DNA of 9,519 bases, taken from NCBI GenBank assembly GCA_003451645.1, contig DMER01000193.1:6257-15775 (forward strand). Reading direction: 5' to 3'. The notes below the pieces were generated by a model that had not been told where the DNA came from, ran no database searches, and saw nothing but the letters and a program-made list of their open reading frames with translations. This stretch comes from Alphaproteobacteria bacterium (GTDB lineage Bacteria > Pseudomonadota > Alphaproteobacteria > Micropepsales > Micropepsaceae). Both the position numbers and the translations under genes were made by a program. Numbering within the stretch: the first letter of the stretch is position 1; the number at the start of each line of letters is the position of its first letter. Positions 1-8,081 of this stretch are shown here, in pieces.

Positions 1-724
1 AGACCGGATCAATCAATTGCCCCTTGGCGTGATTGGGGTTGCACTGGGTACCGTTTTGTTGCCCGAGATGTCACGGTTGCTTGCGGCGGGCGATATCGCC
101 GGCTCCGCGCGGGCGCAAGCGCGGGCGGCGGAGATCGGTCTTCTTCTCACTTTGCCCTGCATGGCGCTGTTCGTTCTGATCCCGCACGAGATCATGCTGG
201 GGCTGTTTTCACGCGGCGCTTTTGATCAGCAAGCGGCCGCCTCTGCGGCCACGGTGCTGCAAGCCTATGCGTTGGGCATGCCCGCTTTTATCCTGATCCG
301 TTGCGTGACGCCGATGTTCCATGCGCGCGGCGATACAGTGACGCCAGCACGGGCTACGCTGACCTCCATCGGGTTCAACATGGCGGTCAAAGTAGGGCTA
401 ATCTTTGGGCTTGGCTGGGGGGCGGAGGGTCTGGCCCTGGGCACATCCGTCGGGGCCTGGATTAGTTTGGGGCTGTTGTTGGTCTTTGCTTGGCGGGAGG
501 GACTGTTGAGCTTGCCGCCATCCTTTGGCTTGCGGGTCTCCGGTATTGCGGCCGCAACCGCGTTCATGATCGCGGTTCTGGTGTTGGTTGGACCTTTGCT
601 GTTGGCGGCGGCGCACGGGCTTGGGCAGTTTGGGAACGAAGTCGCCTTAATGGCGCTAGGTTTGGTCGCAGGTGGCGCCTATGGCCTGGCCGCCTTTGGC
701 CAGGGATTGCACCGGCGTCTTTAG
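1..724 (+). CDS. murJ: MurJ (MviN) lipid II flippase, C-terminal half, cut by left edge
   Basis: MurJ is a MOP-superfamily inner-membrane protein that flips lipid II to the periplasmic face for peptidoglycan synthesis. The frame is open from base 2, so the gene begins outside the window; the TTG at 17 lies inside the protein and is not the start. About 240 residues remain, roughly the last half of a family that is usually near 510 aa. Family hallmarks are LPLGVIGVALGTVLLPEMSR at the left end and PMFHARGDTVTPA, the equivalent of the conserved ARGDT motif in a later loop. Several hydrophobic helices follow (LLLTLPCMALFVLIP, the KVGLIFGLGW to LLLVFAW pair, AFMIAVLVLVGPLLLAAA, VALMALGLVAGGAYGLAAFG). 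The gene ends with TAG at 722-724 and converges with the porin gene. It has no visible functional link to the phosphate locus. The family call is secure. Confidence 0.93.
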   Translation, partial: DRINQLPLGVIGVALGTVLLPEMSRLLAAGDIAGSARAQARAAEIGLLLTLPCMALFVLIPHEIMLGLFSRGAFDQQAAASAATVLQAYALGMPAFILIRCVTPMFHARGDTVTPARATLTSIGFNMAVKVGLIFGLGWGAEGLALGTSVGAWISLGLLLVFAWREGLLSLPPSFGLRVSGIAAATAFMIAVLVLVGPLLLAAAHGLGQFGNEVALMALGLVAGGAYGLAAFGQGLHRRL

Positions 725-823
725 CGTGCTGGCGCCTTAAGGTCGCGCATTGATCGTTTGAGGCTGGCTCCTTGCAAGACCGGGGTCAGACCTCCGCAGT
801 ACCCATACTCACACTTCACGCAC

Positions 824-853
824 AAAAAAGCCGGGGTGGCGAACCACCCCGGC
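824..853 (-). terminator. Rho-independent terminator of the porin gene
   Basis: A perfect 10-bp stem (GCCGGGGTGG at 830-839 and CCACCCCGGC at 844-853) closes a 4-nt loop. On the minus strand it is followed at once by TTTTTT (829-824), the classical intrinsic terminator layout. It begins 25 nt past the porin stop codon. Read on the plus strand the stem is followed by CAACTCTCTTT, with no clean U-tract, so it serves the porin transcript much better than murJ. Confidence 0.92.
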
Positions 854-878
854 CAACTCTCTTTGTCAGACCGTTCGA

Positions 879-2381
879 TTAGAACGTGAACATCACGCGG
901 CCTTGGATGATGTCGAAGTCGGCGTCGAGGCTGGCGCCAGCGCCGTTCAGACGCTCGATCTCAACCATCGAGTACTCGCCCATCATCTTCAGGTTCGAGT
1001 TCATGTACCAGGTCAAGCCGACATTGTTGATCGTCTGCTTACCGCCGCGGACGCCACCAACCGGGGTCGCCGCGCCGAACACGCCTTCATTGTGGTTCAG
1101 GTCAAGAACCGAGTGACGGCCATGGAGCGACCAAGCGCCCGTGCCACCGCCCAACGACCAGGGCGAGGCAACCGACGGACCGCGGAAGACCGCGACGTTG
1201 TTGTTGGTCGCAGCAGCCGCGTAGCGCTTGTTCTCGCCCGTGAAGATCCACTCGCCTTCGACATAGTAGCCGTTGAATTCGGCGTCACCATTCACAAAGC
1301 GCTCAACGCTGAACTCGTAGTACTCAGCGGCGAGGTAGAAGTTCTCGATGTTCATGCCGAATTCGCCACCATATGCCTGGGCGCTTTCGCCAGTCATATT
1401 GCCGGTGTCGATGAAGCGGTCACCGGTGATGCGGATTTCCGGACGCTCACGCAGGCGGAAGGTATTGTCGTCTTGGTTCAGAACTTGCGAGAATGTACCA
1501 CCGACTTGGATGTTGTTGGTGCCATCGCTGTAGAGGCGATAGGCCAAACGACCCAGAACGTTCGTGCTTTCGTCGTTGCCCGGGATGCCAGTGTGATCGC
1601 CGTTGGCAACGCGCTCACCCGTGTAGGCAGCCGAGATGACGAAGTTGTCGCCGTCCCAGAGGAAATTCTCTTTTTGATAGGTCGCTTCAATACCACGGCG
1701 GGCATTGTCGCCACCGAAGTTGCCAACGAGGGTCGTGATGACCGCCGCACGTTCCATCGTAGTCAGGTCGGCCGAAGAGGTTGCGTCATACAAGGTCATG
1801 ACGGGCTGGATCGCACCGACATGGATGCGCAGGCCCGGGATGCCGATGTAACCAACACGCGCGATGTTCACGACGCCAGCGCCTTCGATGCCCGAACCGC
1901 CGAAGTCAAAGCGCAGTTCGAAAATGAAGTCCTTGAAGAACTTTCCTTCAACGCCGAAACGAACGCGGCGGAACACACCGCCAGAACCTTGGTCGCAAAG
2001 CACGTTGGTGCCCTGGCAATTGCCAACCGCGCCATAGCCCGAACCGAAGTCAAACGGATCTTGCTCGAAAGACGCCAGGTCGAACATGAAGCGGCCGCGG
2101 AAGGCCAGTTCAAAGCGGCCATCGCCCGAACGGATCGAGGGACGCAGCTCGTTGAAGCTCCATTGCACCGCGTCAGTCACTTGCTCCAAACGGCCGATGC
2201 GCGTGTTGTTCACGATGCGCTCGTCAGCCAATTGCGCTTCCAGCGCGTCCAAACGCGCCTTCAAATCTTGAATCTCAGCGTCGCTCGCCGCTGCTTTGCC
2301 ACGGCCGCCCGCGAAGGCTGGCGCCGACACGATGGACGCCGCGACCAGCGCCGTCGCACCAAGGAGAAGAACTTTGTTCAT
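879..2381 (-). CDS. Phosphate-selective porin, OprO/OprP family
   Basis: This is a 500-aa outer-membrane beta-barrel, probably a trimeric channel for phosphate or polyphosphate. Residues 1-24 are a signal peptide (MNKVLLLGATALVAAS, cleavage after AFA). Residues about 34-69 are a short heptad-like coiled coil (IQDLKARLDALEAQLADER), a common N-terminal trimerisation element in porins of this group. The barrel follows, with family-typical strands such as FELAFRGRFMFDLASFEQD (90-108) and FRRVRFGVEGKFFKDFIFEL (137-156), and ends in the aromatic strand GRVMFTF with a terminal Phe, the BAM recognition signal. Two cysteines (122 and 129) sit in one loop and could form a disulfide. The ATG at 2381 is preceded by AGGGG with 8 nt spacing. 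A PhoB-box candidate lies upstream and a strong terminator downstream, so it can be transcribed alone. The substrate is inferred from the family and the pst neighbours; a more general porin is possible. Codon use is strongly biased (no TTA, CTA or TCA). Confidence 0.85.
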   Translation of the reverse strand: MNKVLLLGATALVAASIVSAPAFAGGRGKAAASDAEIQDLKARLDALEAQLADERIVNNTRIGRLEQVTDAVQWSFNELRPSIRSGDGRFELAFRGRFMFDLASFEQDPFDFGSGYGAVGNCQGTNVLCDQGSGGVFRRVRFGVEGKFFKDFIFELRFDFGGSGIEGAGVVNIARVGYIGIPGLRIHVGAIQPVMTLYDATSSADLTTMERAAVITTLVGNFGGDNARRGIEATYQKENFLWDGDNFVISAAYTGERVANGDHTGIPGNDESTNVLGRLAYRLYSDGTNNIQVGGTFSQVLNQDDNTFRLRERPEIRITGDRFIDTGNMTGESAQAYGGEFGMNIENFYLAAEYYEFSVERFVNGDAEFNGYYVEGEWIFTGENKRYAAAATNNNVAVFRGPSVASPWSLGGGTGAWSLHGRHSVLDLNHNEGVFGAATPVGGVRGGKQTINNVGLTWYMNSNLKMMGEYSMVEIERLNGAGASLDADFDIIQGRVMFTF

Positions 2382-2480
2382 GTCAAATACCCCTGTTAAA
2401 CCCCGAAAACCGTCTGAAAGATTGAACCGGACTTAAGCCCACTGACGAACCGTCACTCGATCCAGCCCATACGTGTTCAA

Positions 2481-2486
2481 ACTATC
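2481..2486 (-). promoter_or_regulatory. Candidate -10 element of the porin promoter
   Basis: On the minus strand this reads GATAGT, 4 of 6 matches to TATAAT. It lies 10 nt downstream of a third GTCA-containing segment (CAATGTCA, 2504-2497) that follows the PhoB box. PhoB boxes typically stand in for the -35 element about 10 nt from the -10, so the geometry fits. It would give a leader of roughly 90 nt. The match itself is weak. Confidence 0.35.
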
Positions 2487-2508
2487 CACCTTGGTTTGAC
2501 ATTGCTCC

Positions 2509-2526
2509 ATGACGGGTCCGTGACAG
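2509..2526 (-). promoter_or_regulatory. PhoB box (Pho box) upstream of the porin
   Basis: The minus strand reads CTGTCACGGACCCGTCAT, two 7-nt half-sites separated by 4 nt (11-bp period), in the same orientation as the porin gene. Against the E. coli-type consensus CTGTCAT-N4-CTGTCAY, 12 of the 14 half-site positions match. A further GTCA (CAATGTCA) follows 13 nt after the second half-site GTCA, off the 11-bp register. The box ends 127 nt before the porin start codon. Binding by the phosphate-starvation regulator PhoB is inferred from the match and the pst context. Confidence 0.62.
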
Positions 2527-2801
2527 TTGCCAGGGATTCAGGGGTCTCGCCTGGCGATTGCCCCCCGACCGTGGCGCAGACGCTACAGATTTCTGCCCGC
2601 TTCTGTGATCACCGGCAAAACCAAGCAGGCCCCAACGACCAATTGGTTCATAATTGCAAGGGATTCTGTAGAAGCGTGCAGAGAGTTCCACAGTCGTCGC
2701 TGCACGACATTGTGTGTTCTGATTGTCACAATTGTTCCAGCGTGTTCACGCTCGGCCGGTTTTCCAGCCAAGCGTTGAACTAAACCCGGGTCTTTACCAA
2801 C

Positions 2802-3614
2802 CTAGCCGAACCGGCCGCTCAGATAGTCGGCTGTGCGTTGGACGCGAGGCTTGTCGAACATGGCTTTTGTATCGCCATACTCGATCAAACGGCCGAGATA
2901 CATGAAGCACGTGTTGTCCGCGACGCGGGTCGCCTGCTGCAGATTGTGGGTCACGATCACAATCGTATAGCGGCCCTTGAGCTCATTGATGAGCTCTTCG
3001 ATCTTAGCGGTCGCAATCGGATCGAGCGCAGAACAAGGTTCGTCCATTAGGAGAACCTCAGGGTTTCCGGCAATGGCGCGCGCGATGCATAGACGTTGCT
3101 GCTGACCGCCCGACAGGCCCAAGGCACTGTCCTTCAACCGGTTCTTCACCTCATCCCACAAAGCTGCACCTTTCAGTGCCGCCTCACACACTTCGGTCAG
3201 GAGTTTGCGGTTGTTCACGCCGTCAACACGCAGCGGGTAGATGACATTCTCGAAAATCGACATTGGGAAGGGGTTAGGCTTCTGGAACACCATCCCCATG
3301 CGCTTGCGCAGCGCGATAACGTCAACCGTCGCCCCAAAAATCGGCTCATCCTCCAGGAGCATCTGCCCCTCGGTGCGCAAATTGTCGATCAGGTCATTCA
3401 TGCGGTTCATTGAGCGCAACAAGGTGGACTTGCCGCAGCCCGAAGGGCCGATCAACGCTGTGCAGAGACCGCTCTGGATGTCCAGATTGTTGTTCCACAA
3501 GGCGCGCGAGGCGCCGTACCACAGGCTAAAGTCCTGAACACGGAAGTTAACACCGCGTCCACCTTCGCGCACATGATAGACGGTGGGACCAAAATCATCC
3601 GCTGTAGCCGCCAT
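2802..3614 (-). CDS. pstB: PstB, phosphate ABC transporter ATPase
   Basis: PstB is the cytoplasmic ATPase that powers phosphate import by PstSCA (ABC type I, phosphate family). Counting from the ATG at 3614 the protein has 270 aa: Walker [10 protein letters not shown] (56-64), Q-loop FQKPNPFP (Q111), ABC signature LSGGQQQR (167-174), Walker B VLLMDEP (187-193, catalytic E192), D-loop SALDP and switch His in VTHN (H223). The run [12 protein letters not shown] and the [12 protein letters not shown] segment are PstB-specific. The N-terminal lead of about 20 residues is slightly longer than in E. coli (257 aa). An in-frame TTG at 3626 would add four residues, but the ATG at 3614, preceded by a GGGGGG run with 4 nt spacing, is preferred. 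It lies 79 nt past pstA with no terminator between, so it is probably the last gene of the pstCAB unit. No phoU follows. Confidence 0.97.
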   Translation of the reverse strand: MAATADDFGPTVYHVREGGRGVNFRVQDFSLWYGASRALWNNNLDIQSGLCTALIGPSGCGKSTLLRSMNRMNDLIDNLRTEGQMLLEDEPIFGATVDVIALRKRMGMVFQKPNPFPMSIFENVIYPLRVDGVNNRKLLTEVCEAALKGAALWDEVKNRLKDSALGLSGGQQQRLCIARAIAGNPEVLLMDEPCSALDPIATAKIEELINELKGRYTIVIVTHNLQQATRVADNTCFMYLGRLIEYGDTKAMFDKPRVQRTADYLSGRFG

Positions 3615-3693
3615 AACGCCCCCCAAAACTCACAATCCACGTCACTTTTGTTTCGATAGTTTGTTGCAACGCTCGCTGGTCTGATGACCCAGG

Positions 3694-5457
3694 TTAGAAC
3701 GCCCCAACATTATAAGCTTTCTTCAAGCGGTTGCGGACATAGATCGCAAACGCATTCAGACACAAGACTAGCAAGATCAAGACCAAGGTGGTCACAAGCA
3801 CCATGGGCCGTCCGGCCTCAGAGTTACGAGACTGGAAGCCCACGTCGTAAATGTGAAAGCCCAAATGCATGAAGCTGCGCTCAAAATGCACAAAGGGCGC
3901 GGTGAAATCGATCGGCAGCTCCGGCGCCAGTTTCACGACACCCACAATCATCAAGGGCGCCACCTCGCCCGCGCCGCGGGCCATAGCCAATATCAAACCG
4001 GTCATGATGCCCGGAGCGGCACGCGGCAGGACAATCCGCCAGATCGTTTGCCACTTCGATGCACCGCAGGCCAGAGACCCCTCACGCATCGAGCGCGGAA
4101 CAGCAGAGAGTGCTTCTTCCGTCGACACAATAACGACCGGGACCGTGAGCAACGCCAATGTGAGCGACGCCCACAAGACACCGCCAGTGCCAAAGGTCGG
4201 GCTTGGCAGGCGCTCTGGATAAAAGAGCTGATCAATTGATCCGCCCAAGATGTAACAGAAGAAGCCTAAGCCGAATACGCCATAGACGATCGATGGCACG
4301 CCAGCCAAATTGTTCACGCAAATCCGGATGAAGGATACCAAGTAGCCCTGTTGCGCGTATTCGCGGAGATAGAGCGCGGTGATCACGCCGAAGGGCGCAA
4401 CAGCTAAGCTCAGCAGTACCATCATCGTCAGGGTGCCAACAATCGCCGGAACAACGCCGCCCTCGGTGTTGGCCTCACGCGGCTGAGCCGTCACAAACTC
4501 CGCCCAGCGCGACCCATAGATTGACCATTTGTCAGCTGTCGTCAGGTTGTTCGCTTGGTAGAAGCGGACCAGGTTTGAGACCGGCAAGGTCTTTGTTTGC
4601 TTGTCCACCGTTTCCAAAGTGACAGTAAAGCGCTCGTCCTCTTGACGGAGCTTGGTCACTTCGGCCTCGAAAACCGCGTATTTGGCGCGCAGTTCGTCCG
4701 ACTCCCGGGCAACCTCGGCTGCCACGTCAGCCGCCTCTTTGCTGCCGGCGCCGTAGGTCAGCACAGCGCGGCGCTCTTTGAGACGGAGCTTGTCGAGTTC
4801 GTGGTTGATGCCCGCGATCTCGACGCCATCGAGGCGGAAAATCTCCGCCTTGCGCTTGCGCGCTGCGTCGCTTGCTTTTTGCAGCTCTTCTTGAGACGGG
4901 TTTGCGGTCTGAACGCCAGCCATGTCCAGTTGCGTGATACGGCCGATGAACGGGCCCCACTCCTGACGCTCGATATAGAAGAGGTCCTTGTCGTAGGTCA
5001 CTGACTTGCTGTCAAAGTCAGGAACCCAGACGAAATCTTCGCCATAAAGATCAAAATTGCCGACCCGGTACAGGGTACGGTTCGCATAGCCTAGATCCTG
5101 CTCGACCTTGGCCCGAACTTCCGCTGTCCGCGAAGCGAGCAGCTCGGCGGGCGGTTTGTAGGTATCACTTCTGAAGACCTCGCCCGCGATGATCTTGCCG
5201 TCTGCCAAAGTCACGGTTTCGATAGGCTTAGGCCAAAATGTCAAAGCGCCAATAGTGATAATGTAGCCCAGGAAGCCCACAATCATGGTGAGCCCCAGCA
5301 CCAGTGCGGCACCCATGATCCAGGATTGCGGTTCGCCCATCGCCGACAAGTCGCTACGTTTATGGCGGCGCACAGGTTCCGGCATGCCAGAGGTTCCAGA
5401 GGCAGCCATGGCGGAGAAAGGCATGTGGCTGCTCATCAGCGCATCATTGGTTTTCAT
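3694..5457 (-). CDS. pstA: PstA, long-form phosphate ABC transporter permease
   Basis: This is one of the two channel-forming inner-membrane subunits of the Pst phosphate importer. It has 587 aa, about twice E. coli PstA (296 aa) but similar in plan to long Pseudomonas-type proteins. A cytoplasmic Arg/Lys-rich tail (1-45) leads to TM1 (about 47-73). Then comes a soluble region (about 76-330) placed in the first periplasmic loop, with charged heptad-like helices (about 188-275). The canonical permease core begins at VPAIVGTLTMMVLL (336-349), with further helices near 377-405, 427-446, 481-508 and 552-574. The ABC-coupling EAA loop is EEALSAVPRSMREGSLACGA (447-466), running on to WRIVLPRAAPGI. 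The ATG at 5457 overlaps the pstC stop as ATGA, indicating translational coupling. The N-terminal part probably matches the family domain DUF3333 seen in alphaproteobacterial PstA, from memory and not searched. Confidence 0.95.
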   Translation of the reverse strand: MKTNDALMSSHMPFSAMAASGTSGMPEPVRRHKRSDLSAMGEPQSWIMGAALVLGLTMIVGFLGYIITIGALTFWPKPIETVTLADGKIIAGEVFRSDTYKPPAELLASRTAEVRAKVEQDLGYANRTLYRVGNFDLYGEDFVWVPDFDSKSVTYDKDLFYIERQEWGPFIGRITQLDMAGVQTANPSQEELQKASDAARKRKAEIFRLDGVEIAGINHELDKLRLKERRAVLTYGAGSKEAADVAAEVARESDELRAKYAVFEAEVTKLRQEDERFTVTLETVDKQTKTLPVSNLVRFYQANNLTTADKWSIYGSRWAEFVTAQPREANTEGGVVPAIVGTLTMMVLLSLAVAPFGVITALYLREYAQQGYLVSFIRICVNNLAGVPSIVYGVFGLGFFCYILGGSIDQLFYPERLPSPTFGTGGVLWASLTLALLTVPVVIVSTEEALSAVPRSMREGSLACGASKWQTIWRIVLPRAAPGIMTGLILAMARGAGEVAPLMIVGVVKLAPELPIDFTAPFVHFERSFMHLGFHIYDVGFQSRNSEAGRPMVLVTTLVLILLVLCLNAFAIYVRNRLKKAYNVGAF

Positions 5458-8081
5458 AGCTGCGCTGCCCTTTTCCGGTATTGCTGTCTTACAATCTCGG
5501 CGATGGTGTTAATGACAAAGGTCATCACGAATAGCACCAAGGCACATAAGAATAATGTTCGATAAAGCGTTGAGTCTCGCACGGCCTCCGGCAGCTCAAC
5601 ATTTATGTTGGCCGACAAAGTGCGCAAACCGTTGAACACGTTGGTGTCGAGAATAGGCGTATTGCCGGTAGCCATCACCACGATCATGGTCTCACCCACG
5701 GCGCGGCCAAGGCCAATCATGATTGCGGAGAATATCCCTGAGGCCGCTGTCGGCAGCACGATCCAGCTTGTCGTCTGCCAGCGTGAAGCGCCGCATGCGA
5801 GAGAACCCGACCGCAGATAGGCTGGCACCGCGCTCAGCGCGTCCTCCGAGATCGTATAAATAATCGGGATTTCAGCAAACGCGATCGCAAAGGCAACCAC
5901 CAAAGCATTACGCTGCACATAGGTGTCGACGAAACCGCCACGCACATCCCAGCCGATTTGGCTCATCCCCACGGACGCAAACCAAGCCAAACCGAGGGCC
6001 AAGGCGGCAAACAAACCCCAGCTCAGAAGCTCGCGGACCGCGGCTTCAAACCGGGTCATATCGCGCAACCGCAAGCGGTAGGTCGCGTTGAAGACAGGGC
6101 GGAGCGCCAGGTACGTGATGAGAAACGACAGAGGCGTGAGCATCAAGAAGAGGAAGGGCTGCCCCGACCCCTGACCGGCGGTCCACTTCTTAAAGTCGCC
6201 ATCAAAGAACATCACTTCGATGTAAGGCCCCGACAACACAGAGAGCCAAATCGCAGCACCGATTGCGAGGAAATAAGCGATTAGCTTAGGCACACCGTCG
6301 AGCGCATTCGACACGGGCGACGGGAGCAATTGCCACACATAGGATGCGGTGATGAGCGTCAAGGGAATTACCGCGAATGCGATCACGACCGCTGCAATCC
6401 AGTTCTCGACAATCGGTGATAAGACCAGTGCCGCGACAAAACCAACCACGACCGACGGCAACGTCGCCATCAATTCCATCACGGGCTTGACCACTGCGCG
6501 GGTCCGTGGATGGACAAATTCGGACGTATAGATGGCCGCGAGCAGCGCAATCGGAATCGCCAGCATCAACGAATAGATTGCGGCCTTGAAGGTGCCGAAA
6601 ATCAGGGGAACCAGCGATAATTTAGGCTCTGCAGCGTCGGTGGAAGCTGTCGATTGCCAGACATATTGCGGCTCGTCATAGCCTTCATACCAGACTTTAC
6701 CGAAGGCGGATTGGAGCGTCGTCTCAGGATGTGGCACGCGAACGGCCCAAAGATAGACCTCGCCATTGCGGCCAAGGCTCAGAACTGCATCGTCCTTTGG
6801 CGCCAAAATTGTCCCGACCAAGCCCGTTGCATCCGGGGTTCCCGGCATTTGCAGAAGCGTGCGCTCGGTGGTTCCATGCCGGAGCCACACATTGCCCTTC
6901 GCGTCAGAGGTCGTGAACATCCGCGTGCGCTGACTGACCCTGATCTCGGTGATCGCCGCAGGCTGCTTCTCAAAATCCGCATGCACCTTAGTGGTCACGA
7001 ACCCATCCGTCGTGTCCTTGGTCTTGCGGTCAACGCCAAACCAGATTGCAACCGAGCCGTCCGAGCCGCCAACAACGATCGAGTTTTCCGCGTTGAGGTA
7101 TGTCAACGCTGTCAACTCAACCCCATCCGGGAGGACCTTGAAGGTTTCGGCCAATTCAGGTTTGGAGAAATCTTTTGTATTGTACCGGAAGATTGTCCCA
7201 TCGCGCTGGGCCACGAGAACACGGTCCCCCGGGGTGTTCAGGAGAATCTTCTTGACCGACTCGGCCGGTACGGTGATGGGGATGGCAGAATTGAAAACCT
7301 CGGTTTCTGGCTCACCGGTTTCCAGATTGAGCCGCGTTGCAGCTTGGCTTAGGCGCAATTTTCCGGTGGCGTCGAGCGTCACAAAGGTGCGAAGCGGCCG
7401 CTCCAACGTACCGCCGACACGGTAATCAGCGCGCACAATCGCCACGCCAGCGTCGGCTATCTGGACGGGCGCGTCGAGTTTGGTCTCGACGCTCACCTTG
7501 CGGTACTGTCCAATGATCTTGGTGTAAATCGCCTTGCCGTCCGTTTCATCACGCTCGTCTAGACGCGATAAACCCGGCGGGACCGGCGTCAGCGGCACAA
7601 AGTCGTTGCGGATCACAAATCGGCCGGTTTTGACCGTGCCATCCGCAAAGCCAAACAGAACGTCGTCGCCGCGCAATGTGCTGGCGAAGGCCGTTGCGGA
7701 CTGACCCGCCAAATCAAAACCTGGCGCCTCAATCTTTTTCCCGGTTCCTGGATGGAACGCAGCGACCTTGCCGCTAAGGGTAAGGTCAAGGGCCAGCGAC
7801 TGGTATTCGTCAATCTGTGTTTCGACGACACCGTCGGCCTGGACGCCCAACGTATATTTTTTCGTGCCAGTCACCGACCCCGCATCAAGCAACGGCGACG
7901 CCACATAAACCAAAAAGATCATGATGGTGAACACGGCGAAAATCACCAATGTCCCACCAATCGAAATGCCATATTTCGCAAAGGCGTCTGTGAAAAGGAC
8001 CGATGACTTCGTCTTCTTCGGCCGCTCGTAAAGGATGGACCCCGAGGCTGCCCGAGCCGAACCCGTGTCAAACGCTGCCAT
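5454..8081 (-). CDS. pstC: PstC, very long phosphate ABC transporter permease with a beta-propeller-like periplasmic insert
   Basis: This is the partner of PstA in the inner-membrane phosphate channel. It has 875 aa from the ATG at 8081, against about 319 aa in E. coli. Numbering from that start: a cytoplasmic basic segment (ERPKKTK), TM1 about 39-61, then about 420 periplasmic residues with repeated propeller-like strands: VLFGFADGTVKTG (141-153), VLVAQRDGTIFRYN (288-301), IVVGGSDGSVAIWFG (335-349), MFTTSDAKGNVWLRHG (388-403) and VLSLGRNGEVYLWAV (433-447). The permease core resumes at PLIFGTFKAAIYSLMLAIP (492-510) and includes TLPSVVVGF. Four extra hydrophobic helices (near 560-583, 599-618, 641-660 and 686-704) precede the canonical helix near 725-743. 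The EAA loop is EDALSAVPAYLRSGSLACGA (746-765), followed by LGRAVGETM. Start choice: an ATG at 8087 directly abuts GGGGA (8092-8088), while the ATG at 8081 has ideal 6-nt spacing, so I prefer 8081. The stop overlaps pstA by 4 nt. Confidence 0.95.
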   Translation of the reverse strand: MAAFDTGSARAASGSILYERPKKTKSSVLFTDAFAKYGISIGGTLVIFAVFTIMIFLVYVASPLLDAGSVTGTKKYTLGVQADGVVETQIDEYQSLALDLTLSGKVAAFHPGTGKKIEAPGFDLAGQSATAFASTLRGDDVLFGFADGTVKTGRFVIRNDFVPLTPVPPGLSRLDERDETDGKAIYTKIIGQYRKVSVETKLDAPVQIADAGVAIVRADYRVGGTLERPLRTFVTLDATGKLRLSQAATRLNLETGEPETEVFNSAIPITVPAESVKKILLNTPGDRVLVAQRDGTIFRYNTKDFSKPELAETFKVLPDGVELTALTYLNAENSIVVGGSDGSVAIWFGVDRKTKDTTDGFVTTKVHADFEKQPAAITEIRVSQRTRMFTTSDAKGNVWLRHGTTERTLLQMPGTPDATGLVGTILAPKDDAVLSLGRNGEVYLWAVRVPHPETTLQSAFGKVWYEGYDEPQYVWQSTASTDAAEPKLSLVPLIFGTFKAAIYSLMLAIPIALLAAIYTSEFVHPRTRAVVKPVMELMATLPSVVVGFVAALVLSPIVENWIAAVVIAFAVIPLTLITASYVWQLLPSPVSNALDGVPKLIAYFLAIGAAIWLSVLSGPYIEVMFFDGDFKKWTAGQGSGQPFLFLMLTPLSFLITYLALRPVFNATYRLRLRDMTRFEAAVRELLSWGLFAALALGLAWFASVGMSQIGWDVRGGFVDTYVQRNALVVAFAIAFAEIPIIYTISEDALSAVPAYLRSGSLACGASRWQTTSWIVLPTAASGIFSAIMIGLGRAVGETMIVVMATGNTPILDTNVFNGLRTLSANINVELPEAVRDSTLYRTLFLCALVLFVMTFVINTIAEIVRQQYRKRAAQL

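Larger units (their letters stand above)
2382..2801. other. 420-nt gap between pstB and the porin: porin control region
   Basis: I find no convincing gene here; short open frames in it have no family features and poor starts. The half nearer the porin holds the PhoB box and candidate -10. Within the likely leader is a small dyad, TGACG-AAC-CGTCA (2443-2455). The half nearer pstB holds the palindrome ATTGT-C-ACAAT (2722-2732) and the inverted repeat AGCGTG-TT-CACGCT (2739-2752). CGGCCGGTT (2753-2761) can also pair with AACCGGCCG (2809-2817), which overlaps the end of pstB. None of these has a T-tract, so no clear intrinsic terminator for pstB is visible and some read-through into the porin is possible. 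Confidence 0.6.

Noticed and set aside
903..2399. 498-codon plus-strand open frame covering the whole porin gene
   Set aside because: Its codons are exact complements of the porin codons, so it stays open merely because the porin avoids TTA, CTA and TCA. The translation has no family features, no signal peptide logic and no ribosome site, whereas the porin frame has a signal peptide, barrel strands and a terminal Phe.
2739..2752. Inverted repeat AGCGTG-TT-CACGCT as a pstB terminator
   Set aside because: The stem is short (5 bp once a loop is allowed) and no U-run follows on the minus strand.
2482..2783. Several 60-95-codon open frames on both strands in the pstB-porin gap
   Set aside because: They have poor or non-ATG starts, no motifs, and overlap each other and the promoter region.
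3615..3693. Small dyad (GGTC-ATCA-GACC) in the pstA-pstB gap as a terminator
   Set aside because: The stem is only 4 bp and has no T-tract, and pstB needs to be read through from pstA.
6654..7352. 232-codon plus-strand open frame inside pstC
   Set aside because: It lies wholly inside a long gene with continuous domain structure and shows no recognisable protein features.
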